NCBI GenBank assembly: GCA_963702305.1
Contig: CAVPBX010000004.1
Span: forward strand, 1-64,000
DNA length: 64,000 nt
Source of the DNA: PALSA-693 sp963702305
Lineage (GTDB): Bacteria > Actinomycetota > Acidimicrobiia > Acidimicrobiales > Palsa-688
Direction: 5' to 3'
This document shows positions 52,071-62,478 of this stretch, piece by piece. Both the position numbers and the translations under genes were made by a program. Each line of letters begins with the position of its first letter. Positions within the stretch are counted from its first letter, which is position 1. Under the pieces are notes generated by a model. It was not told the DNA's origin. It worked only from the letters and a program-made list of their open reading frames with translations, and ran no database searches.

Positions 52071-52847
52071 TCAAGTGATGGTGATCGGGGTGCCGGCGGG
52101 GACCGGACGGAGTTGGAGTTGGTCGGCGAGGTGGAGGCGGATGCAGCCGTGGGAGACGGCCGCGCCGGTGGTGCCGATGGCGGTGTCGGCGCCGAGGGGG
52201 CCGTGGATGGCGATGAGGGCGTCGCCGGACTGCTCCCAGTCGGTGATGGTGTTGGAGTGGGCGGAGGTGACCATGACGAACGGCCCGTAGCCGGGGCTGG
52301 GCGGTGACGCCAGGAGGGCCACGAAGTACTGGCCGGTCGGGGTGGGGTCGGCCGGGGTGCCGATCCCGGCGGGGGCGTCCATGATCACCTGTCCTTGGCG
52401 GAGCAATTCGAGGTGGGCGGTGGCCAGGTTGATCACGATGCGATACGGCGTGGAGGTGACGGTCACTTCGGGGCGGCGAACCCAGGCGGTCGATTCGTTC
52501 GGTCGGGTGGCGAGGCGCACCTGCAGCCATCCGGGCTGCTGGCCGATGACGGGCAAGGCGGACGCGGCGCCATGCCAAGTGGCGGGGATGACGCCGTCGG
52601 AGGGGGCGCCTGGCGCCGGATATTTCGGGACGGTGCGGTTGGTGGTGGCGATCATCGACCAGCCGGTTGGGGCGACCACCATGGTGGCCGGGGGCGCCAC
52701 GGTCGTCGACGTGGACTCGGCGCCGACCGCCGGGTTGGCCGCGGCATGGTGGTGGCTGCCGCAGCCGGCCAGGACGCCGGCCGCGGCCATCAGCAGACCG
52801 GCCATGAGAAGACCGGCTACCGCAGCCCGGCGTCGGGTCCGCCTCAT
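52071..52847 (-). CDS. L,D-transpeptidase lipoprotein
   Basis: A 258-residue protein. The signal peptide ends in VLAGC (lipobox), then a Thr/Pro linker, an SH3-like segment (GVIPATWHGAASALPVIGQQPGWLQVRLATRPNESTAWVRR) and the YkuD catalytic domain (about 130-258). Its active site is AIHGPLGADTAIGTTGAAVSHGCIRLHLADQLQL, with the SHGCIRL catalytic cysteine. It cross-links peptidoglycan or attaches proteins to it at the outer membrane-face. It follows the surface lipoprotein by 42 bp and could help anchor surface proteins. Confidence 0.9.
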   Translation of the reverse strand: MRRTRRRAAVAGLLMAGLLMAAAGVLAGCGSHHHAAANPAVGAESTSTTVAPPATMVVAPTGWSMIATTNRTVPKYPAPGAPSDGVIPATWHGAASALPVIGQQPGWLQVRLATRPNESTAWVRRPEVTVTSTPYRIVINLATAHLELLRQGQVIMDAPAGIGTPADPTPTGQYFVALLASPPSPGYGPFVMVTSAHSNTITDWEQSGDALIAIHGPLGADTAIGTTGAAVSHGCIRLHLADQLQLRPVPAGTPITIT

Positions 52848-52888
52848 GGGCGGCTCACCTGGGGGGACGCGACACGGCGGGCGGCCAG

Positions 52889-53437
52889 TTAGCCGACGCC
52901 GCGCAGGACACACCTGGTGGCCGGGGCGGGAGTGAACGTTCCCGCCACGGTCCAGGGTAGGTTGGACGCCCCGTCGAGGTGGACGCGGGTGGCGCCGGTC
53001 CCGATGACGGTGTCGGTGGCGGTGGTGAAGAACACGGTGATGGTGTAGTCGGTGGGATTCTGGACGGGGTTGGCGGCCACTCCCGACGCTTCCCATCCGC
53101 CCGCGGTGGGGGCGCACGACGTCAGTTGTACGTTCTTGCGGAGGGTGACGCTGTTGGGAACGTTGGTCGGCACCCCGACGGCGTTGGTCACCCCCTTGGG
53201 CAGGGTTGGTGCGGTGGTGGTGGCCGAACCCCCCGCGGGTGTGCCGGCGGGTGTGCCGGCGGGTGTGCCGGCGGCCGCGGTGTGGTGGGTGCTGGCGCCG
53301 CATCCCGCCAGCCCGCACCCGGCCAGCCCGCATCCGGCCAGCCCGATGAGGCCGGCGAGGGCGGCCGCCCCGAACCGGCGCGGCGGGCGTCGTGGCCGAG
53401 TTGCCGGTGTGGTTGTTCGTGGATGCGGGCGGGTCAT
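52889..53437 (-). CDS. Lipoprotein with triplicated lipobox and beta-sandwich domain
   Basis: A 182-residue protein. After a basic start, the signal peptide reads LIGLAGCGLAGCGLAGCGAS: the lipobox LAGC occurs three times in tandem, through a 12-bp DNA repeat. A TPAG-TPAG-TPAG repeat follows, then a C-terminal beta domain (NVQLTSCAPTAGGWEASGVAANPVQNPTDYTITVFFTTATDTVIGTGATRVHLDG) like FxLYD/DUF modules for secreted proteins. The ATG overlaps the stop of the giant repeat protein (ATGA, 53434-53437). Confidence 0.75.
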   Translation of the reverse strand: MTRPHPRTTTPATRPRRPPRRFGAAALAGLIGLAGCGLAGCGLAGCGASTHHTAAAGTPAGTPAGTPAGGSATTTAPTLPKGVTNAVGVPTNVPNSVTLRKNVQLTSCAPTAGGWEASGVAANPVQNPTDYTITVFFTTATDTVIGTGATRVHLDGASNLPWTVAGTFTPAPATRCVLRGVG

Positions 53438-56400
53438 CCGGTCACCGGCACGGTGCTGTTGGTGACCGGGCTGGGCGTGGCGGCGGGCGCGACGGTCGCG
53501 CTGGTGGCGGGATTCGTCGCCGGGGTGGCGGCGGGCGGCGTCACGCTGACCACGGCCGTCGCGGGCGGCGACATGATCCGCTTGGTGCTCCCCGGCGCCG
53601 CACCGGAGGCGGTGGCCGTGTCGTTCACCTTGCCGTTGGCCACGTCCGCGGCGGTCACCGTGTAGGTGCCGGTGCAGGTCTGCGACGCGCCGCCGGCCAG
53701 CGTCGACTGCGGGCAGGTCGGCCCGGAGGTGAGCGGGCCGGCTGGCGCCGTCTGGGTGTCGGTCACCGCCACCGTGGTCAGGGTCACGTTGCCGGTGTTG
53801 GTCACCAAGAAACTGTAGGTGACGACGTCACCGACCTTGCCGACCGTCGCCGGGTTCGCGGTCTTGACGACGGTGATCGACGGTTTCGCCGGGATGGGCA
53901 CCACCGCCGGCGACGGCGGCGACGTCACCGGCGGACCCGTCGGGGGCGTGCCAGTAGCGGTGGCGGTGTCATCGACCTTGCCGTTGTCCACGTCGGCCTG
54001 GGTCACCGTGTAGGTGGCCGCACAGGTCTCGGACTGTGCTGGGGCCAGGGTGGCCTGCGGGCAGGTCGGCGGGGTGGTCAGGGCCCCGGCGGGCGCGGTC
54101 TGGGTGTCGTTCACCGCCACCTTGTTGAGGGTGACGTTGCCGGTGTTGGTGACCACGAAGCTGTAGTGGATGACGTCGCCGACCTTGGACACCGACGCCG
54201 GGGTCGCCGACTTCACGATGGTGATCGCCGGGGTCTGGGTGGCCGCCACGATGGCTGTCGACGGCGGCGAGACCGACTGCTTTCCGGTCGGGTCCGTGCC
54301 GTTGGCCACCGCGCTGTCGTTCACGCTGCCGTTGTCCAGATCGGCCTGGGTCACCGTGTAGGTGCCGGTGCAGGTCTCGGTGGCCGCCGGGGCCAGCGTC
54401 GACTGCGGGCAGGTCGGCCCGGAGGTCAACGGGCCGGCCGGGGCGGTCTGGGTGTCGGCCACGCCCACCTTGGTCAGCGTGACGTTGCCGGTGTTGGTGA
54501 CCAAGAAGCTGTAGGAGATCACGTCACCGACCTTGGCCACCATGGCCGGGGCGGCCGACTTCACGATCGTCAGGGCCGGGGTTTGGGTGGCGGGCACCGA
54601 CGCCAGCGACGGCGGCGAAGGCACCGGGTTGCCGGCCGGGTCCACCCCAGACGCTATGGCGCTGTCGTTGACGCTGCCGTTGTCCAGGTCGGCCTGCGTC
54701 GCCGTGTAGGTGCCGGTGCACGTCTCGCTGACGCCCGAATCCAACGTCGACTGCGGGCAGGTCGGCCCGGAGGCCAACGCGCCGGCCGGGGCTGTCTGGG
54801 TGTCGGTCACCGCCACACTGGTCAGCGTGACGTTGCCGGTGTTGGTCACCACGAAGCTGTAGGTGATGACGTCGCCGACCTTGGCCACCGTAGCGGGGCT
54901 CGCCGACTTGACGATGGTGATCGCCGGGGCCGGCGGGATCGGCACCACCAGCGGTGACGGCGGCGAAGTGATGGTCGACCCGCCCGGCGTGGTGCCCGAC
55001 GCGGTGGCCGAGTCGGCCACCCGGCCGTTGTTCACGTCCGCCTGGGTCAGCGTGTAGGTCCCGGTGCAGGTCTCAGTGGCGCTGGGGGCCAGCGTCGACT
55101 GCGGGCACGTCGGCCCGGAGGTGAGCGGGCCGGCCGGGGCGGTCTGGGCGTCGGTCACCGCCACCTTGGTCAGCGTGACATTGCCGGTGTTGGTCACCAA
55201 GAAGCTGTAGGTGATCACGTCGCCGACGTGGTGCGCGGTGGCGGGCGTCGCCGTCTTGGCCACCGTGACCGCCGGAGTAGGCGGCACCGGCACGCGGTAT
55301 GGCGACGGTGGCGTGGTGAACTGGGTGCCGTTCGGGGCCGTGCCGGTGGCGGTGGCGGAGTCGTTGACGCTGCCGTTGTCGACATCCGCCTGGGTGAGCG
55401 TGTAGGTCCCCGTGCAGGTCTCGGACTGGCCGGGCGCCAGGGCCGTCTGCGGGCAGGTGGGACCGGCGGCCAACGGACCGGACGGGGCGGTCTGCGTGTC
55501 GGTGACGGCCACACTGGTCATCGTGACGTTGCCGGTGTTGGTGACCAGGAACGTGTAGTCGATCACGTCGCCGGCCGCGTGCGCCTGCGTCTGGATGGAC
55601 GACTTGGCGATCGACAGGGCCGGGTTCTGGGCGGCTGGCACCGACGCCGGCGACGGCGGCGAGGTCGTCTTCGACCCGCCCGGCGTGATCCCCGACGCGG
55701 TGGCCGTGTCCGCCACCTTCCCGTTGTCCACGTCGGCCTGGGTGACCGTGTAGGTCCCGGTGCAGGTCTCGCTGCCCGCCGGGGCCAACGTCGACTGCGG
55801 GCAGGTCGGCCCGCTCGTCAACGGACCGGCCGGGGCCGTCTGGGTGTCGGCCACCCCCACATTGCTCAGGGTGACGTTGCCGGTGTTGGTCACCAAGAAG
55901 CGGTAGGAGATCACGTCGCCCACCTTCGACACCGACGCCGGCGTCGCCGACTTCACGATCGTCAGATCCGGTGTCTGGACCGCCGGCACGGTCACCGCGG
56001 ACGGCGGGGTGGTGATAGCCGGCCCGCTCGGCGGGGTCCCCGTGGCCGTGGCGCTGTCATTGACGGTGCCGTTGTCCAGATCGGCCTGGGTCACCGTGTA
56101 GGTGCCGGTGCAGGTCTCGGCCTGGCCCGGCACCAGGACGGTCTGCGGACACGTCGGTCCCGACGTCAGCGCGCCGGCGGGCGCCACCTGGGTGTCGTTC
56201 ACCGTCACCGCCGTCACCGTCACGTTGCCGGTGTTGGTCACCAAGAAGCTGTAGGCGATCACGTCGCCGACCTTCGACACCTTCGACGAAGTGGTCGACT
56301 TCACCATCGACAGGCCCGGCGTCTGGACGGCCGGCACGCTGTAGGGCGACGGCGGCGAAACCACCGACCCCCCGCTCGGCGTGGTGCCGCTGGCGGTGGC

Positions 56401-59400
56401 CGAGTCGGCCACGCTGCCGTTGTTCACATCGGCCTGGGTCACCGTGTAGGTGGCCGTGCACGTTTCGCTCGCCCCCGCGGCCAACGTCGACTGCGGACAC
56501 GTCGGCCCCGACGTGAGCGCCCCGGCCGGGGCGGTTTGGGTATCCGCGACCGCCACCTTGGTGAGCGTGACGTTGCCGGTGTTGGTGACCACGAAGCTGT
56601 AGGCGATGACGTCGCCGACCTTCGACACCGACACCGGGGTGGCCGACTTCACCACCGAGATCGACGGGGTCTGGCCGGCCGGCACGCTCGCCGGCGACGG
56701 CGGCGACGTCACCGCCGGCCCGCTCGGCGGGGTCCCCGTCGCCGTGGCCGTGTCGTTGACGCTGCCGTTGTCCAGATCCGCCTGGGTCACCGTGTAAGTG
56801 GCCGTGCAGGTCTCGCTGGTACCGGGGGCCAATGAACTCTGCGGGCAGATCGGACCCGACGTCAACGCCACCGCCGGAGACACCTGGGTGTCATTCACCA
56901 CCACGTTGGTCAACGCCGTCTTGCCGGTGTTGGTCACCAAGAAGCTGTAGTCGATGACGTCGCCGACCTTCGACACCTTCGCCGGGGTGGCCGACTTCAC
57001 GATCGACAAGTCCGCCACCGGCACCACCACCGGCGGCTTGGCCGGCTGGCAACACAACGGCACCACCGTGTTGGACAGCTGATGCGGACCAGCATCCGGC
57101 TTGTTGACCGTGACCGAGTACGTCAACGTCACCGTGGCCCCCACCGCCAGCGGACCCGACCACGACAGCGTCGGCGCCGTGTAACTCACCGCCCCCCCGG
57201 TGGCCGACGCATCATTGTTGTAAGTGGCGTCGGGCAGCACGTTGGCCAGGCTGTCGGTAAAGCTGGCCGGGATGGCGGCCGTGAAAGCCGCCAGGCCGGT
57301 GTTGGTGACGGTGATCGTGTACTGCACCGGCTGGCCCGGCTGGGCGCTGGCCGTGCTGGCGGTCTTCACCACACTCAAATCCCGAACAGGCACCGCCACC
57401 GGGCCCGAAGGCGGACAGGCGGCATAACTCGGGCACGTCGGCGTCACCGTGTTCGCCATGTTGTGCGGCCCGGCATCAGGACTGTTCACCTTGACCGAAT
57501 ACGTGATCGTCGACGACGCCCCCGGCGCCAACGCCCCCGACCACGACAACGTCGGCGCGCTGTACGACACCGTGCCCGTGGTGGCCGTGGCGTCATTGTC
57601 GTAGGCCGCGTCGCCCAACACGTTGGCCAGACTGTCGGTAAAGGTGGCCGGATTCGCCGCCGTCCACCCCGCCGAGCCGTTATTCGTCACCACTATCGTG
57701 TACGTCACCGTGTCACCCGGACTGGCCGCCAACTCCGACGGCGTCTTCGTCACACTCAAAGAGCACTGCCCCGCCGCCGGCACAATGTCAAACGACGCCG
57801 TCCCCGACGACGTCCCTCCCGGGGCGTCGGTCACCCCGTTGGTGCCCGACCGTGACCACGTTGGCGGTATTCGACACCACCGCCGCCGGGGTGGGGCACA
57901 CGTTGGCCACCGTCGTCTGGAAACAGGTTTGGATCGGCTGCCCGACCCAAGACAAGCTGCACCTTCGAGGCGTCCACGGCCGTCGGATTGGTCACTCCCG
58001 ACAGGTTCACCACCGCCGTCAAGCGTGGCCGTGGTCCCTGAAATCGGGATCGACGAGATATTGATCGAAGGCGGCGAACCGGCCGGGATCGGCACGTTCG
58101 TCCAGCCCGGTACCGGGTTGCCGTTCGAGTCCAGCAACGTCAAGGTGGCGGCCCCGTACTGCGCCCCGGTCAACCCGGGCAGCGACACCGTCCCCCAGGT
58201 GGTGGCGTCCCCCGCCGTATTCCCATCGCAGTAGTACTGGTTCGGCGTGACCTTAACCTGCTGCGACGCCGTCGAACACGACCCGCCGGTCTGGGCGTTG
58301 AAGATGAGTATCTGACCCGTGTTCCCGTCGGCCGCCATACATCCCGGCAGGTTGGCCAGGGCTCGCACGGTGTAGTTCTGGGGGTTCACTTGACCGGTGA
58401 AGCCGGCGCACTGCGGAACCGGGCCGGTGCCGCTCCAAGCCGAGAAGTCAAAGCACAGGATCGTGGTCGTGTTGACGTTGGTTAGCGACGTCGGATACGA
58501 GGTGTAGAACCGGGAACCCACGATGGCGCCGGAACCAAAGCCGGGACCCGGGACCAGATCACCGAACCCGGTGTAGCCGGCGTACGGATTGGTGCCATAG
58601 GGCGCCCCGGCCGGCGTGTAACAGCTTGGCCAGGTGGACGTCGCAGATCCCCAGCAGGGTCCCGCTCGCCGACAATACTGGGGCGAGGTAATCCCCGTTG
58701 TTGGCGGTCGTGTTCCCTTCGGAGATGGGATAGCCGGGGCACACCGAGTTGGTGGCGGTGTTGTAGCAAGTGAGGATTTGGGTTCCCACTCCGCCCCGCC
58801 AACCCGCCGCCGAAGTTGGGGACGTAAGTTTGGAAGACGTACTGGCCCGAGGTGAGGATGCTGCCCTGGTAGCTGATTGCGTGTTGGCGATCTGACCGTT
58901 GCTGACGTTGGTCGACCCGCACGACGACGAGGTCGTCGGGTTGAAGCACAGCATGTTGCCGTTGGCGTCGAAGGCGTAGTAGTTCCCATTGGCGGCGGGG
59001 ATGCCGTCAGTGGAGATCGACCCGGCTGTGCCGTTCGATGTGGGGGCGAGACTCACCGAGTCGAGTTGCGTGAACCCGCAGCTGGCCAGAGTGGCCAGGT
59101 TCAGGCACTGCAGACCCACGGCGTACTGCCCTCCGGTCGCGACTGTGCTCTCGACCGGCCAGTAGAGGTTGCCGTTGGCGATGAACGACCCGTTCTCGCC
59201 CGCGGTCTGTGTACGCCCCGAGTCCTCCGGTACCGATGGGGGTACCCGCGGTGGGGTTCACGTACGTCGAGTGGGCCGGCCATCCCGGGCATACCGCCCC
59301 CGCCAAGGTGGCGCAGTACACGTCGTCGGTCCGCATTTCCGAACGCCGGCCCACTGTGGTGGAAGACCGTGTAGATGTTGCCGCTTTGTCCCTCGACCGA

Positions 59401-59955
59401 ATAGCCGTCGCCGCCGGGCGTGGTGAAGTTCAGCGCCGCCGCGACGAAGTTAGGCGATTGGGCGCTTTGCGAATTCGGCGGGACGGTACCCGTGGCCCCA
59501 CCCCATTGGCGTTGGCCGGCGGCGTGCCGGCGTCCAGGTCGTCGCCGCCGTCGGTCGAATATTGCGGCGACAGGCTCGGGGGGGTCTTCAGTGACCCCGG
59601 CACGTACGTCTGGGAGCCGGTGATCGGGTCCTTGAGGTTCACCGTCGCCGGTGGCGCCCGTGTTGTTGGTGTAGGGCACCACCCAGTTGATCGTGTCGCC
59701 TGGACGGGTCGTACCAGCCGCCCCACCCGCCGTGGCCGTACTGGCCGTCGTCGGGTCGGTGCCCGACTTGGTGAGCGTCGACGCCGCACTCGTGGCGGCC
59801 GACGCCGGGCCTGACGACAGCGCGGCCACGAGGGGTAGGAACGCGCCGAAGAGCGCGGTGGCCACCACGATGGCAGCTCCCGGCCGCCGGCCGCGGCGAA
59901 CGGCCGCGGCCAGGTTGGCAAAACGTGAGCCTCGACCTGCAGATCCTTCAGCCAC
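53434..59955 (-). CDS. Giant surface protein with DUF11 repeats, frameshifted in its 5' third
   Basis: Start GTG at 59955 behind CAAGGAG. Signal peptide: AAIVVATALFGAFLPLVAALSSGPASAATS. From 59955 to about 57850 the coding continues in all three frames with roughly ten switches (for example TINWVVPYTNNTGATG, then VNLKDPITGSQTYVPGSL, then DDVYCATLAGAVCPGWPAHS). From about 57850 to the end the frame is intact for 4.4 kb: two DUF11-type repeats (SLSVTKTPSELAASPGDTVTYTIVVTNNG) and ten 116-residue repeats. The C-terminus ends NSTVPVTG with no membrane anchor. Predicted extracellular fibrous adhesin or scaffold, disulfide-linked (two Cys per repeat). Confidence 0.75.
53533..57018 (-). repeat. Ten tandem 348-bp repeats encoding DUF11-like domains
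   Basis: Ten consecutive units of about 116 residues, with the consensus IVKSATPASVSKVGDVI.YSFLVTNTGNVTL, then DTQTAPAGPLTSGPTCPQSTLAPG.SETCTGTYTVTQAD.DNG.V.D.ATA, then SPPSP. The boundary between the last two is 53886/53887. Each unit has one pair of cysteines. Copies differ mainly in the last 20 residues; unit 10 is 118 residues. Confidence 0.9.
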
Positions 59956-60037
59956 GGCTAGCTCCTTGAGCTGGACACCCGGTTGAGCCCCATCACCTGT
60001 CTGCTGCCACCGAGCGGAGTGACACCAAGAGCAAGCG

Positions 60038-60067
60038 CTATGACACTTACCGTGGTCGTCTCGTCAA
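60038..60067 (-). promoter_or_regulatory. Candidate promoter of the giant repeat protein
   Basis: On the minus strand TTGACG (60062-60067) and TCATAG (60038-60043) are 18 bp apart, leaving a leader of about 75 bp to the GTG at 59955. Confidence 0.4.
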
Positions 60068-60084
60068 AGCCAGCACAAACCGGT

Positions 60085-60108
60085 CAATTCACCCTCCAAT
60101 TCACCCTC
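60085..60108. promoter_or_regulatory. Adjacent 12-bp direct repeats, possible response-regulator site
   Basis: CAATTCACCCTC occurs twice with no gap (60085-60096, 60097-60108). It lies 18 bp upstream of the -35 box. OmpR-type regulators bind such tandem direct repeats, and one is encoded next door. Confidence 0.5.
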
Positions 60109-60224
60109 TATCGGGCAAATTCGGAAGTAACGGCATCGCCGAAGGGCTGGTGGCGAGTCTCCAACGGGTCCGGGTCCGTCACCCCGGTTTCACCCTCGCC
60201 GATCGCAAAAACTCGACGCCGAAC

Positions 60225-60241
60225 CTAGGCCATTTGCCTAG
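60225..60241. terminator. Small hairpin downstream of the histidine kinase gene
   Basis: CTAGGC-CATTT-GCCTAG is a perfect 6-bp stem with a 5-nt loop about 145 bp after the kinase stop. Possible weak terminator. Confidence 0.3.
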
Positions 60242-60384
60242 ATCAGATAGACGCTCGGACCGGCCAGATTCTGGCTGTCCGGTGGCAAAAGGACAGGCGC
60301 AATGTCCGGCACCCGATCGTAGTCCTGCCGACCGGAGTGCCGGTCCGAGGGGACGGGCACCGAGCTGGTGACCGCCCGCTGCGG

Positions 60385-61653
60385 TCAGGTGGCGTACGTG
60401 GGGTTGGGCTCTGCCATCCGGGCTACCGGGGCCGTCCGCCGGGTGCGCAACGGCAGCAGGACGGTGAATTCGCAACCGGACCCGACGTTGCGCACCGTGA
60501 TGTCGCCCTGATGGGCTTCGACCAGGCCCCGGGCCACCGCCAGGCCGAGCCCGCCGCGATGATCGCCGGGGGTGCGGGCCGCGTCGCCCTGGTAGCCCAT
60601 GTCGAAGACCTGCGGCAGGTCCTGTTCGGGGATGCCGCCGCACCCGTCGCGCACCGCCATCCGGACCGCCCCGCCGCCCCGGTCCAGCGAGGTGCTGACG
60701 GTGATCGTGCCGCCCGGGGCGGTGTGGCGGATGGCGTTGTCGAGCAAGTTCCGGATGACCCGGACCATCTCCGGCGCGGCCAGCTCCACCACCGGCACCT
60801 GCTCCGGCGTGCCGTTGCGCAGCTCGATCTGCTTGGCCCGGGCGGTCACCGCCGCCCCGGCCAGGGCGTGGTCGAGCAGCTCGTCGAGCGGCACCGGCTC
60901 CAGCTCCAGCCGCAACGACCCGGAATGGATGCGGGACAGCTCGAACAGGTCGTCCACCAACCCGGCCAGCCGGTCGACCTCGTGGCGCATGGTGGCGTAG
61001 TAGCGGTCGATGGTCGGCTCGTCGTCGACCACCCCGTCTTCGAGGGCTTCCACCATGGCGCGGATCCCGGCCAGCGGCGTCCGGAGGTCGTGCGACACCC
61101 AGGCCACCAGGTCCCGCCGACTCTGCTCGGTGGCCGCGGCCTCGGCCTGGGCGGCGGCCAGCCGGGCGGAGGTGGCAGCCAACTGGGCGGCCAGCGACCC
61201 CAGCTCGCCCGGCGCCGAGGCCGGCTCTTCGCCGACGCCCTCGCCGAGCCGGCGGGCCATGTCGCCCATGCTCCGGCTGGCGTCCGCGACGCGCCGGCCC
61301 AGCAGGAGGGCGGCCACCACGGCCACCGTACCGGCCGCCACCAGCACCACCCAGAGGACCCGCAGGTCGTGCTGCATCAGGAACATGTCGGAGCTCGCCC
61401 AGCTGACCCCGATGGCCACGGCCAGGATCGGGGCCAGGGCCGCCACCGCGGCCTGGATGGCGATGCGCCGGCGGTGCAGGGCGCGCAGCAGGCCTGCGGC
61501 CACCAGCGCGGCCACTCCGGCGCCCACGATGGAGTCGACCAGCAGCCGCACGGTGTTGTGGGCCGGCACTCCGCCGACCATCGCCACCAGCCAGGCGGCC
61601 GCCACCCCGACGGCCACTACCGCCGCGGGCACCCACCACCGCCGCTGGTTCAT
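60385..61653 (-). CDS. Sensor histidine kinase
   Basis: A 422-residue membrane kinase. About four transmembrane segments in the first 125 residues, a HAMP-like linker (RRVADASRSMGDMARRLGEGV), a coiled region, then the H-box LVAWVSHDLRTPLAGIRAMVEAL (His about 190), the N-box MVRVIRNLLDNAIRHT and the G-boxes VRDGCGGIPEQDLPQVF and GGLGLAVARGLVEAHQG. It lacks a large external sensor, so it probably senses within the membrane. Its ATG overlaps the stop of the response-regulator gene (ATGA, 61650-61653). It precedes the giant surface protein. Confidence 0.95.
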   Translation of the reverse strand: MNQRRWWVPAAVVAVGVAAAWLVAMVGGVPAHNTVRLLVDSIVGAGVAALVAAGLLRALHRRRIAIQAAVAALAPILAVAIGVSWASSDMFLMQHDLRVLWVVLVAAGTVAVVAALLLGRRVADASRSMGDMARRLGEGVGEEPASAPGELGSLAAQLAATSARLAAAQAEAAATEQSRRDLVAWVSHDLRTPLAGIRAMVEALEDGVVDDEPTIDRYYATMRHEVDRLAGLVDDLFELSRIHSGSLRLELEPVPLDELLDHALAGAAVTARAKQIELRNGTPEQVPVVELAAPEMVRVIRNLLDNAIRHTAPGGTITVSTSLDRGGGAVRMAVRDGCGGIPEQDLPQVFDMGYQGDAARTPGDHRGGLGLAVARGLVEAHQGDITVRNVGSGCEFTVLLPLRTRRTAPVARMAEPNPTYAT

Positions 61654-62360
61654 GGCTCGAACCGGTAGCCGACGCCCCACACGGTGCACACGTAACGCGG
61701 CGCCGAGGGATCGGGTTCGATCTTGGCTCGCAGCCGGCGGATGTGGACGGTGACGGTGGACGTGTCCCCGGTGGTAAAGCCCCACACCTCTTCCAGCAGG
61801 GTCTCCCGGCGGCAAGCCCGCCGAGGGTGGCTCATGAGGTAGGCCAGCAGGTCGAACTCCTTGGCCGTCAGGGCCACCACTTCGCCGGCCATACGCACCT
61901 CGTGGCTGCGGATGTCGACTTCCAGTTCGCCGGCGCGGAGCGTGGCCGTCTCCCCCGACGGCGCCAGCGGTCCGGTCGCCCGGCGCAGCACCGCCTTGAC
62001 CCGGGCCGTCAGCTCCCGGGGCGAGAAGGGCTTGGCCACGTAGTCGTCCGCGCCCAGCTCCAGACCGGTGATCCGGTCGGCTTCCTCGCCACGCGCCGTC
62101 AGCATGATGATGGGGATGGGCGTCACGGCGCGCAGCCGACGGCAGATCTCCAGGCCCCCGATCGATGGCAGCATCAGGTCCAGGACCACCAGATCCGGGG
62201 CGTTCTCGAGGGCCAGGCGCAGGCCGGCGGCCCCGTCGGAAACCATGTCGACCGCGTAGCCCTCCCGCTTGAGGTAGCGGCCCACCACCTCGGCGACCGT
62301 GGGGTCGTCCTCGATGATCAACACCCGCACGGTCGTCACCGACGTGTCCAGCACCCCCAC
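61650..62360 (-). CDS. OmpR/PhoB-family response regulator
   Basis: A 236-residue regulator. Receiver domain: VLIIEDDPTVAEVVGRYL with paired acids, phosphorylated Asp in LVVLDLMLPSIGG (about 60), MLTAR and the Lys in DYVAKPF. The winged-helix DNA-binding domain ends VTVHIRRLRAKIEPDPSAPRYVCTVWGVGYRFEP. Paired with the adjacent kinase. The GTG at 62360 is used here; GTGs at 62339 and 62330 are possible starts. Confidence 0.95.
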   Translation of the reverse strand: MGVLDTSVTTVRVLIIEDDPTVAEVVGRYLKREGYAVDMVSDGAAGLRLALENAPDLVVLDLMLPSIGGLEICRRLRAVTPIPIIMLTARGEEADRITGLELGADDYVAKPFSPRELTARVKAVLRRATGPLAPSGETATLRAGELEVDIRSHEVRMAGEVVALTAKEFDLLAYLMSHPRRACRRETLLEEVWGFTTGDTSTVTVHIRRLRAKIEPDPSAPRYVCTVWGVGYRFEP

Positions 62361-62406
62361 ATCATGACCCCGATGGGGACCAAAGGGCCTGCGCCAGCAC
62401 GAATGT

Positions 62407-62420
62407 TCACGGAATCGTGA
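62407..62420. promoter_or_regulatory. Inverted repeat between response regulator and decarboxylase genes
   Basis: TCACG-GAAT-CGTGA in the middle of the 118-bp divergent region; a possible operator for either side. Confidence 0.35.
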
Positions 62421-62466
62421 GGACTTCGGGCAGCGATTCGAAAGGTTTGCCTGCCGCCCGTGCCGT

Positions 62467-62472
62467 TACCGT
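62467..62472 (+). promoter_or_regulatory. -10 box of leaderless promoter for the decarboxylase gene
   Basis: TACCGT followed by 6 bp and the GTG start at 62479; no ribosome-binding sequence. Confidence 0.5.
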
Positions 62473-62478
62473 GACCAC

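Larger units (their letters stand above)
59956..60384. other. Regulatory region of the surface locus (no gene)
   Basis: This 429-bp gap between the histidine kinase and the giant repeat protein contains no gene. It holds a promoter, a 12-bp tandem repeat and a small hairpin, listed separately. Confidence 0.6.

Noticed and set aside
55228..56835. A 535-residue Arg/Gly-rich plus-strand frame
   Set aside because: Antisense of the DUF11 repeats; its periodicity simply mirrors the 348-bp repeats.
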